Of a stretch of DNA of 64,000 nucleotides, positions 9,169-16,700 are shown piece by piece. The notes beneath the pieces were generated by a model. The model did no database searches and was not told the DNA's origin. It was given only the letters and a program-made list of their open reading frames with translations. The stretch comes from Candidatus Marinarcus aquaticus (lineage in GTDB: Bacteria; Campylobacterota; Campylobacteria; Campylobacterales; Arcobacteraceae), in NCBI RefSeq assembly GCF_004116335.1, contig NZ_PDKN01000010.1:35147-99146 (forward strand). The letters run 5' to 3'. Position numbers and translations under genes: made by a program. The number at the start of each line of letters is the position of its first letter. Positions within the stretch are counted from its first letter, which is position 1.

Positions 9169-10118
9169 AAATAATATCTTTTTTGTTTTTTCCTAATATT
9201 AATGGGAGAATACCCAAAATGTTTTTTAAATACAGTACTAAAATGACTTATATTTTTATACCCTACTAAATAAGCAGCCTCGGATATATTTATATCATCT
9301 GTTTCTAAAAGTTTTTTTGCTTTATTCAGTCTATACTCTTGTAAAAGTCCATAAACCGTATTGCCAAAAAGTTGCTTGAAACCTTTTTTTAATTTGAATT
9401 CATTTATAGCTGATTTATGTGCTAATTCTTTTAATGAAGGAGGATTGTTAATGTTTTCAAAAAGTATCTCTTTTGCTTTATGTAAAGCCTCTATATCCTT
9501 TTTATTTAAAAAGTGTAAACTCTTAGATGAAGATTCATTTAGATTATTGATAGTATTATATGTTAGTTCTAATATTTTTGATTCATAATACAAGTCTCTA
9601 ATGTTCTCTTCTATTAATGTAATTTCACTAAGTTCTTTTAATAAAATATTTTGCTGTAATAAAATTTGGTTACTTAAATTTAAAGATAATTTATTTTCAT
9701 CTTTAATAAGAGATTCTAATAAGTTATCCTCAAAAACTAAATAATGAAAAATATATTTTTTATTTTTTTGATATAATGCTTTTTCTTTTAAACCATTAAA
9801 TCTTTGCCCTTTATAATATGTATTTGTGTTTAAATCTAAACTACTTGAATAATTATTAGATTCCATTTTAATATTTGTACTTGTATTAAAAATCAAATAA
9901 GAAATATTTTTATTGTATTGTCCTTCTAAAATAGTATCTTCGTGAAAAGTTGCAACACAAGAAGAATAATTTATTCCTGAACCTGTATTAAAAAAATTCA
10001 AACTCATATTTCCAAAATCTTCTTCCAAAATAATACTTCCGCTATTTCTTTTTTCATAAGGAGAAAATTCTTTTTCTATTCTATCCCATAATTGACTTGT
10101 GCTTATATATGTACCCAT
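9165..10118 (-). CDS. AraC-family transcriptional regulator of siderophore uptake
   Basis: 317 aa. The C-terminal ~100 residues hold the two helix-turn-helix motifs of AraC/XylS regulators (LKKGFKQLFGNTVYGLLQEY and a second containing AAYLVGYKNISHFSTVFKKH). The N-terminal ~200 residues resemble PchR/YbtA-type sensors of ferric siderophore. It is divergent from the TonB-dependent receptor at 10225 and likely activates it when the siderophore is present. Composition is more AT-rich and Arg codons are mostly AGA, unlike the hydrogenase genes. It converges with the ferredoxin gene with a seven-base gap. Confidence 0.85.
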   Translation of the reverse strand: MGTYISTSQLWDRIEKEFSPYEKRNSGSIILEEDFGNMSLNFFNTGSGINYSSCVATFHEDTILEGQYNKNISYLIFNTSTNIKMESNNYSSSLDLNTNTYYKGQRFNGLKEKALYQKNKKYIFHYLVFEDNLLESLIKDENKLSLNLSNQILLQQNILLKELSEITLIEENIRDLYYESKILELTYNTINNLNESSSKSLHFLNKKDIEALHKAKEILFENINNPPSLKELAHKSAINEFKLKKGFKQLFGNTVYGLLQEYRLNKAKKLLETDDINISEAAYLVGYKNISHFSTVFKKHFGYSPINIRKKQKRYYL

Positions 10119-10164
10119 TAAATACCTTTAACAAAAATATTAATCCCTAAAAGAAAATATTAAT

Positions 10165-10183
10165 ATTGATAACTGTTTTCAAT
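10165..10183. promoter_or_regulatory. Candidate Fur box between AraC regulator and TonB receptor
   Basis: A 9-1-9 imperfect palindrome: ATTGATAAC, T, GTTTTCAAT, with one mismatch between the arms. The inner 7-1-7 matches the classical Fur consensus (TGATAAT-N-ATTATCA) at 11 of 14 positions. It lies in the 106-bp divergent region where it could repress both genes in iron-replete cells. Binding is inferred. Confidence 0.5.
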
Positions 10184-10224
10184 TAAATTATAATTCATCT
10201 TAATTTTTCATTAAGGAGACAAGA

Positions 10225-12336
10225 ATGAATATAAAAAAGATATTAAAACTATCAATAATATCTCTTATGGCAAGTCAATATTTATATTCTGAAGAGCTAA
10301 AAGAGGATACGAAAGATACAGTCAGTCTACCATCTATCACAATAAATGCGAGAAAAGAAACCGAAGATGCACAAGAACTACCTTTTGGAATTTTTGTAAT
10401 AGATGGAAAAGAGATCAGAGAAAAAGGTTTTTTCAGTACAGAAGAGATATTGCGAACAACACCAGGTGTAAGTATCAACACTTCAGGTGGAGCAAATGTT
10501 TCAAGTGTATCTATTCGTGGTGTAGGAGCACTATATCCACTTAGTATGGATGATGCTTCTGTCGCTGTTAATATGGATGGCTCACCTATAAGCTCTAGGC
10601 ATTTGTCATTAGCTACTTTTGATATAGAACAAATAGAAATATTAAAAGGTTCACAAGGAACACTTTTTGGAGGGTTAGGTGGTGCAGGAGCAATCAATAT
10701 TACAACAAAAAAACCTACTCAATATACTGAAGGCTATTTTCAAAGTGAATTTGCAGAAGAGGAACATAAAGTAGATTTAGCAATAGGAGGATCGTTAACT
10801 GAATCTTTAAGTACCCGTATTGCAGTACATCAATCATCATATGAATATCCCATTACAAATATTCAAACAGGAGAACCCGTTTCACAACCAAACCTTTTAG
10901 GTGTTAGAGGAGGTTTACTCTGGGATATTTCTGATGATACATCAGCTTTATTAACCATAGAACATCAAAAGAGTGAGCATATGGGAGAAAACATCGTTTT
11001 ACAACCTTATAATGATGACCCTAAGATGGATCTGACCCCAGGTATTTATGATAATAGCTATAAAGAGCTAGACAAACAGTCTCTTCAAATAAAACACATT
11101 TTTAATAATAGTCAATTAACATCTATCTCTTCTTATTCTGATGTTTATAATATTTCACCTGTCGTTTTTGATCGTCTTGTTTATCAAGCAATGATGGGTT
11201 CTTCTAATGAGTATTGGAGAGAACAAGAATCATCAGATAAAGTATTTACTCAAGATTTAAGACTCTCTTCTTTGCCAGGAGCTGATATTTTTTGGGTAGT
11301 AGGAGCCAGTTTTTTAGATTCTGACAGAACATATAATCACTCTCGTATGGGAGGAGCTAATTTTGTAGTATATCCAGGAAATCACCAATTTAGGGATTTT
11401 GATACTAAAAGATATGGAGTTTATGCAGAAACTACAATTCCAATAAATGAGAAATGGAAAATTACAGGTGGCATTAGACAAACGTGGGATTATAAAAAAT
11501 ATAAGGCTACTTATACTCAAAATTTTAACAGTGTTCAAGATCATGATGAGCTTAACGATAGCTTTACGACGGGTCGTCTGGGAGTAACTTACGCTTTAGA
11601 TGAAGACTCAAATCTCTATGCAACTGTTTCAAAAGGGTATAACCCAGGAGGATTTCAAGATTATGGAGAAAATAAAGGAGATGCAAAATTTAAAGCAGGA
11701 AGTATTTACTCAGCTGAAGTTGGTATAAAATCAGAACTTTTAAATCATAGATTAAGAATAAACAGTTCAATTTTTTATACCAGTGTAAAAGATAATTATA
11801 TGATTGATAGTACAGGTGTTTCCTCTTTTGTTGTCAATGCTGATACCAAAAGTATAGGGTATGAATTAGCTCTAAATTGGTTGGTAACTGAAAATTTTAA
11901 TCTTGCAGGAAATTTTGCTTATACAGAAGCAACGATTAGAGATTATGTCAATAATTCTTTGGGTGGTCCTGTTGATTCAGGAAATGAGGTTCCAGATACT
12001 CCTAAAGTTCAGGGTACTATCTCTTTAGCATATAAAAAAGCATTACCAAATATAAACATATTAAATGCTAGTAGTAAATTAAATACCAGATTAGACTATA
12101 CATATATGTCAAAAAGAGCTGCTGATGTACAAAATCATTATGATTTAGATGCCTATAGTAAAGTTGATATGCATGTTGGTTTAATTTCAGGAGATAAAGA
12201 AATTTATATTTATGGTAAAAATATTTTTGATGAATATTATGATTTATATGGATTTTATGATAATGCAACTTCTGTAAAATATGGTGCACCATCAAAAGGA
12301 CGAATTGTAGGTCTAGGATTTAAATATACTTTCTAA
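10225..12336 (+). CDS. TonB-dependent ferric siderophore receptor (FyuA-like)
   Basis: 703 aa outer membrane receptor. A signal peptide (about 1-22) is followed by a TonB-box-like stretch, a plug domain (about 38-150; EEILRTTPGVS, SIRGVG, IEILKGSQGTLFGG) and a C-terminal 22-strand barrel ending in an aromatic residue (KYTF). The RGVG...DGSPI arrangement resembles the yersiniabactin/pesticin receptor FyuA group; the ligand is not predictable from sequence. GGAG (10214-10217) precedes the ATG. Arg codons are mostly AGA, supporting acquisition from elsewhere. Confidence 0.88.
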   Translation: MNIKKILKLSIISLMASQYLYSEELKEDTKDTVSLPSITINARKETEDAQELPFGIFVIDGKEIREKGFFSTEEILRTTPGVSINTSGGANVSSVSIRGVGALYPLSMDDASVAVNMDGSPISSRHLSLATFDIEQIEILKGSQGTLFGGLGGAGAINITTKKPTQYTEGYFQSEFAEEEHKVDLAIGGSLTESLSTRIAVHQSSYEYPITNIQTGEPVSQPNLLGVRGGLLWDISDDTSALLTIEHQKSEHMGENIVLQPYNDDPKMDLTPGIYDNSYKELDKQSLQIKHIFNNSQLTSISSYSDVYNISPVVFDRLVYQAMMGSSNEYWREQESSDKVFTQDLRLSSLPGADIFWVVGASFLDSDRTYNHSRMGGANFVVYPGNHQFRDFDTKRYGVYAETTIPINEKWKITGGIRQTWDYKKYKATYTQNFNSVQDHDELNDSFTTGRLGVTYALDEDSNLYATVSKGYNPGGFQDYGENKGDAKFKAGSIYSAEVGIKSELLNHRLRINSSIFYTSVKDNYMIDSTGVSSFVVNADTKSIGYELALNWLVTENFNLAGNFAYTEATIRDYVNNSLGGPVDSGNEVPDTPKVQGTISLAYKKALPNINILNASSKLNTRLDYTYMSKRAADVQNHYDLDAYSKVDMHVGLISGDKEIYIYGKNIFDEYYDLYGFYDNATSVKYGAPSKGRIVGLGFKYTF

Positions 12337-12359
12337 AAAGTAGGCTTCGTGCCTGCTTT
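12337..12359 (+). terminator. Hairpin after TonB receptor
   Basis: AAAGTAGGC, loop TTCGT, GCCTGCTTT: nine base pairs including one G-T, starting just after the receptor stop. The downstream T content is modest, so it may attenuate rather than fully stop transcription. Confidence 0.5.
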
Positions 12360-12412
12360 AAGTTCATAATCTTTTTAGTTCTTATGCCACATTTTTATAA
12401 AGGAAACCAGAT

Positions 12413-12484
12413 ATGAAAAAAAGTATCATGTTTTTAACGGCTAAACTTCTTAAAATACCAAGAGAGAAGTTCCTCCTCTCTTAA
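12413..12484 (+). CDS. Possible 23-residue peptide
   Basis: Short frame beginning MKKSIMFLTAKLLKI with an AAAGGAAA ribosome-binding site eight or so bases before the ATG. It encodes a basic, hydrophobic peptide and ends inside a terminator-like hairpin between the two TonB receptor genes. No family is recognised. It may be a real small protein or a chance frame in a 150-bp gap. Confidence 0.25.
   Translation: MKKSIMFLTAKLLKIPREKFLLS
12460..12482. terminator. Hairpin between convergent TonB receptor genes
   Basis: AAGAGAG, nine-base loop, CTCTCTT: a seven-bp stem immediately before the 3' end of the minus-strand receptor. It could serve as a terminator in both directions, but it lacks a long T-run. 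Confidence 0.45.
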
Positions 12485-12487
12485 TAT

Positions 12488-14596
12488 TTAGAAAGCGTAT
12501 TTTAAAGAAAGTATGGCACTTCTAGGTGCCCCAATAGCCACTTGACTATAAAAACCTACATTTGAATAATACTCTTCATCAAAAACATTATCGATATTTA
12601 ATTGTGCGGATAGATTTTTTGTAAATCTATATTTTGCCATTGCATCCACAATCGTATAAGCCTCTTGATATACTCCACTGTTTTCAGTTGCAGTTTGCCA
12701 ATTTAACCCAGCTCCTAAACTTAATTTTTCAAGATCATATTTTGTAAATAGTTTAAATGTTTTTCTTGCTTGATTTTGATTGACATCATTTTTATCAGCA
12801 TCCCTTGCAATAAATTGTGCATATCCTGCACTAAGACTCCAATTTTCTGTAATTTCTCCATTGATTTCTATTTCAAAACCTCTACTTGTCGTTCCTTCAG
12901 CTGCCACACTTGCAACAGATGTTGTTCCTGGAACAAAGGCTCCTGTTGGATCATTTTGTGCTAACTTATCTTGTTCAATTCTAAATACTGAAAAACTTGC
13001 ATCTAACTTGTCATCAAAAAACTCTGCTTTTATTCCCGTTTCATAACTTTTTCCTTCGATTGGATCTAAGAAACTTCCGCTTGAATCTCTTTCATCTTGA
13101 GGTTTAAAAATATCAGTATAACTTGCATAAATTGAGTAATCATCGGTTATATCATAGACCAATCCAATATATGGAGTAACAATATTGTCATGTTCATAAC
13201 TTAAATTAGTTACACGTTCTTCTTTTTCATAATTTGTAATCCTTGCACCTGTAATTAACTTTACACTATCACCAAGTGAAAATCTACCTGCTAAGTATGC
13301 GCCTATTTGTTTAGTCTCTGAGTCTAGGTTTAAATCTTTTTTTCCAAAGTTTGGTTCATCAATATTTCCATCCCATTCAAAGAAATTCCCTAAAGAACCA
13401 ACAGACGCACTGGCTGAATATGCTTTAGCCTTTTGTTTGTTATATAACACACCGGCTAAAACTTCATGCTCTTGTCCTGCAAGTTCAAATGGAATAGAAG
13501 CATAAATATCAATATTATCTTGTTCTCTTTCAAAATCACCTAAATAACCACTTCCTGATAATCCTAATCCCGTATTTTTATCTAAGTTTCCAGAAGCATA
13601 GGAAAGTTTTAGGTCTGCATTATTGTCTGTTTTCGAATAGCCTGTATATATTTTAATATCATTTTTAAAATAGTGTTCTAATTCAATAAAATAGTTTTTA
13701 TTTTCAGAAGTCCAATAACTCCATTTAGGAGCGGTTGTTTTAGAAGAATCCCAATTGGTTTTTGTTCCATCTGAAAATTTAGAAGGTAAACCTCCCCACA
13801 TGCTACCTCTTGGGTCATTATCTTGATAACTTGCTCCTATAGAAAGCTTTGTATTGTCCGTTAAATCTGCTTCAACAATTCCATAAAATACTTTTTTCTC
13901 TTTTTCATAATAGTCTTCAAAAGACTCTTTATCTTCTAAACTTGCAGCAAATCTTGCTCTGATTTTTCCATCTTGTGTAAGTGGAGTAGAGATATCAACA
14001 CTCCCTTTATATTTATTCCAACTGCCACCTTCAATACTTATATTACCCGTTAACTCTTTACTGTTTGCTCTTTTTTTGATTAAATTAATAGCTGCAGAAG
14101 GATCACCTGCTCCACTAATCAGACCATTGGCACCTCTTACAATCTCTACTCTATCGTAAATTGTTAAGTCTTGTTGAGATTCCCCTGTACTGTATCCAGA
14201 ATTCCAACTGGTTGTAATTCCATCAATTTGGTAATTACCGATATTAAAACCTCTTGCAGAAAAAGATTGCCTTTCACTGTCTGATCTATTTACTGATAAT
14301 CCAGTGACACTATTGACTACATCTGCAATTGATTCTAACCCTCTGTCTTTTATCTGTTCATTTGTTATAACGCTTACAGACTGAGGGGTATGTTTAGGTG
14401 ATAGATTTAATCTTGTTGCACTCTTCATTGAATCAATGGTATAAGAACCCGTTGATTCAGTATCACTTGAACTAACAATATCCACTGTTCCAAGAGATGT
14501 TTTATCTTTTTCATTTTCAGCTGCGAATACTGAACCATGAATTAAGAAGGCTGCACAAAGAGATAAACCAAATATTTTTTTATTTCTTATGTTCAC
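12488..14596 (-). CDS. TonB-dependent siderophore receptor (FpvA/FhuE-like, hydroxamate type)
   Basis: 702 aa outer membrane receptor. Signal peptide about 1-25 (ends SVFA), then a plug domain with the motif run SPKHTPQSVSVIT, IADVVNSVTGLSV, FSARGFNI, YQIDGI and VEIVRGANGL, then a barrel ending LSLKYAF. This run is typical of the siderophore receptors FpvA, FhuE and FoxA. It lacks the N-terminal signalling domain of surface-signalling receptors, so control is likely by Fur and the nearby AraC protein. It is convergent with the other receptor gene. Confidence 0.88.
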   Translation of the reverse strand: MNIRNKKIFGLSLCAAFLIHGSVFAAENEKDKTSLGTVDIVSSSDTESTGSYTIDSMKSATRLNLSPKHTPQSVSVITNEQIKDRGLESIADVVNSVTGLSVNRSDSERQSFSARGFNIGNYQIDGITTSWNSGYSTGESQQDLTIYDRVEIVRGANGLISGAGDPSAAINLIKKRANSKELTGNISIEGGSWNKYKGSVDISTPLTQDGKIRARFAASLEDKESFEDYYEKEKKVFYGIVEADLTDNTKLSIGASYQDNDPRGSMWGGLPSKFSDGTKTNWDSSKTTAPKWSYWTSENKNYFIELEHYFKNDIKIYTGYSKTDNNADLKLSYASGNLDKNTGLGLSGSGYLGDFEREQDNIDIYASIPFELAGQEHEVLAGVLYNKQKAKAYSASASVGSLGNFFEWDGNIDEPNFGKKDLNLDSETKQIGAYLAGRFSLGDSVKLITGARITNYEKEERVTNLSYEHDNIVTPYIGLVYDITDDYSIYASYTDIFKPQDERDSSGSFLDPIEGKSYETGIKAEFFDDKLDASFSVFRIEQDKLAQNDPTGAFVPGTTSVASVAAEGTTSRGFEIEINGEITENWSLSAGYAQFIARDADKNDVNQNQARKTFKLFTKYDLEKLSLGAGLNWQTATENSGVYQEAYTIVDAMAKYRFTKNLSAQLNIDNVFDEEYYSNVGFYSQVAIGAPRSAILSLKYAF

Positions 14597-14609
14597 AATA
14601 TTTCCTTTC

Positions 14610-14624
14610 TGATAGTAATTATTA
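14610..14624 (-). promoter_or_regulatory. Candidate Fur box upstream of the second TonB receptor
   Basis: TGATAGT, A, ATTATTA matches the 7-1-7 Fur consensus at 12 of 14 positions and lies 14 bases from the receptor start, where binding would block transcription or initiation. This is the second Fur-like site in the module. Confidence 0.45.
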
Positions 14625-14696
14625 AAATTAAAATAAACGAATTATTTCTTAATTATTCTTAGAAGAAAATTGTAAAATATCCGAACATGATAAGGA

Positions 14697-14749
14697 AATG
14701 AAAAGTGGTTTGTAATTGAAAAATTAAAGTCAGAATAATTGTGTTTTAT
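14697..14749 (+). repeat. 53-bp direct repeat, copy B
   Basis: Second copy of the ferredoxin 3' end (see 9116-9168), 48/53 identical. It would read NEKWFVIEKLKSE then a stop, so it is a non-functional gene tail. It lies before the diguanylate cyclase gene, as expected if the siderophore module entered between ferredoxin and that gene. Confidence 0.9.
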
Positions 14750-14781
14750 GTATACTAAGCTATACAAAAGGAAAACATCAG

Positions 14782-16635
14782 ATGAGTTCAAAACAGTTTC
14801 GGTTTATGTTCTTTTTATATTTTATGATTTTTGGATTGGTGATTACTGTTTGCAGTTCTATTATTGGATATGAACTGCAAATGCAAAGCATTGATGAACA
14901 AATAGATAAAAATGCCCAAGAAGTAGCGATGGTCAAAAAAAACATTACGCTTAAACCCATTTTATACAAGATGGATATGTTGCTTATGGCCTTGGCACAC
15001 AATGAGAGTTTAAAAAATTATATAACCGATAAAAATGATGGTCAAAAAGAGGTTGTTAAGAATCTCTTTTTGACCATAGCGATGACCGATCAATATATTA
15101 TGCAAGCGCGTTATATTGATGAATCGGGAATGGAGGTTATACGTGTTGATCGTTTGAACCTTTTTGATAAACCTTTTATGGTTGAAGATAAACACCTTCA
15201 AGATAAAAGCAGAAGAGATTACTTTACAAGTGTTAAAAATACACATAAAAACGCCATTTGGTACTCCAATATTGATTTGAATATTGAAAACGGAAAAATT
15301 CAAGTTCCCTATGTACCGACCATTCGCATTGCAACGCCACTGTATGTATATAATGAATTTAAAGGTATGGTGATTTTAAATCTTTTGGCTAAAGAGATTT
15401 TAAACAGTTTGAATAAATCTGCCTCTTTTGAACACTATATCGTGGATAAAGAGGGGAATTATATTTTACATCCCAATGAACGTTACTCATTTTCAAAATA
15501 TAAAGGTATCAATCGAACACTTTATGATGATTTTCCTACAACAGCAACTCAGATACTCTCACATCAAACCAAAGGAAAAGAGTTTTATACGGTGCCTTTA
15601 GAAGATGTGCTAGAGAATAATGATCAAGCAATTTTAGTATTGAAACCTAAAAAAGAGTATGAAAGCAGTTTGATAAAAACCAATCTGAAGACCACTTTTT
15701 GGGTACTGCTTTTAAGTATTATCATCAGTATTCCCTTGGCACTGTATGCTTCACTGGTGCCTTCTAAACTTCAAAAAGAGCTGCTCTCCTCTAATAAAGA
15801 GTTACAACGTTTTAAAAAAATCATTGATACCCATGTGATTACAGCAACAACACAATTAGACAGCATCATAACTTCTGTGAGTAAAGCGTTTGTGAAAGCT
15901 TCAGGGTATCAAAAAGATGAACTTATTGGTGAAAAAATGAATATTATTCGCCATCAACAGACTCCCAAAGAGCTCTTTACACAATTATGGAGTACCATTG
16001 AAAAAGGTGAACAGTGGAAGAGTCAGATTAAAAACCGACGTAAAGATGGCAGTGAGTACTGGTTGGAACAAAATATTATTCCTATAAAAGATGAAGAGGG
16101 TAATATCGTAGAGTACATGGTCATTGGAGAAGATATCAGTGCCAAAAAAGAGCTGGAATCTCTTTCGATGATTGATCAGTTAACGAAAATATATAATCGA
16201 AGAAAACTTGATGAGATACTTGATCATGAGTTTAATCGTGCTATTCGATATGAAAAACCATTAAGCATCATGCTCATTGATATTGACTTTTTTAAAAAAA
16301 TCAATGATACTTACGGGCATCCTATTGGCGATGAGGTGTTGTATAGTGTGGCTCAAACTTTTAAAAATCATATTCGAAGTACCGATTATGTAGGACGATA
16401 TGGAGGAGAAGAGTTTATGATTATTTGCCCTGAAACAAAAAAAGAGGATGCCATGATTTTGGCTGAGAAACTTCGAAAAACGATTGAAGAGTATCCTTTT
16501 AAAGTGATTAAAAATGTGACTGTGAGTATTGGTGTGAGTGAATATATCGCTGAATTTTCTGTAAATGAGGTCATAGAAAGAGCAGATAAAGCATTGTATA
16601 AAGCAAAAGCACAAGGCAGAAACCAAGTCATTTAG
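14782..16635 (+). CDS. Membrane diguanylate cyclase (Cache-PAS-GGDEF)
   Basis: 617 aa. One transmembrane helix near 10-30, a periplasmic Cache-type sensor (about 35-290), a second helix near 295-318, a PAS domain (about 340-455) and a GGDEF domain (about 460-615). The active-site loop is GGEEF and the inhibitory site RSTD sits five residues upstream, so it should make c-di-GMP under product inhibition. It senses an unknown extracytoplasmic ligand. AAGG upstream of the ATG gives the ribosome-binding site. It is followed by a histidine kinase with a similar sensor layout. Confidence 0.9.
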   Translation: MSSKQFRFMFFLYFMIFGLVITVCSSIIGYELQMQSIDEQIDKNAQEVAMVKKNITLKPILYKMDMLLMALAHNESLKNYITDKNDGQKEVVKNLFLTIAMTDQYIMQARYIDESGMEVIRVDRLNLFDKPFMVEDKHLQDKSRRDYFTSVKNTHKNAIWYSNIDLNIENGKIQVPYVPTIRIATPLYVYNEFKGMVILNLLAKEILNSLNKSASFEHYIVDKEGNYILHPNERYSFSKYKGINRTLYDDFPTTATQILSHQTKGKEFYTVPLEDVLENNDQAILVLKPKKEYESSLIKTNLKTTFWVLLLSIIISIPLALYASLVPSKLQKELLSSNKELQRFKKIIDTHVITATTQLDSIITSVSKAFVKASGYQKDELIGEKMNIIRHQQTPKELFTQLWSTIEKGEQWKSQIKNRRKDGSEYWLEQNIIPIKDEEGNIVEYMVIGEDISAKKELESLSMIDQLTKIYNRRKLDEILDHEFNRAIRYEKPLSIMLIDIDFFKKINDTYGHPIGDEVLYSVAQTFKNHIRSTDYVGRYGGEEFMIICPETKKEDAMILAEKLRKTIEEYPFKVIKNVTVSIGVSEYIAEFSVNEVIERADKALYKAKAQGRNQVI

Positions 16636-16700
16636 TTGTAAATGAAAGTAGTAGTATTTAAAAGATTGTTTGCTATAGTATGTGTATTGAAGGATAAACA

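Noticed and set aside
10275..10697. Open frame of 140 codons opposite the first TonB receptor
   Set aside because: It mirrors the codon pattern of the real gene, has no ribosome-binding site and no recognisable domain.
9116..14749. Terminal repeats of a transposon around the siderophore module
   Set aside because: The repeats are direct rather than inverted, derive from a coding tail, and no transposase or integrase lies between them.
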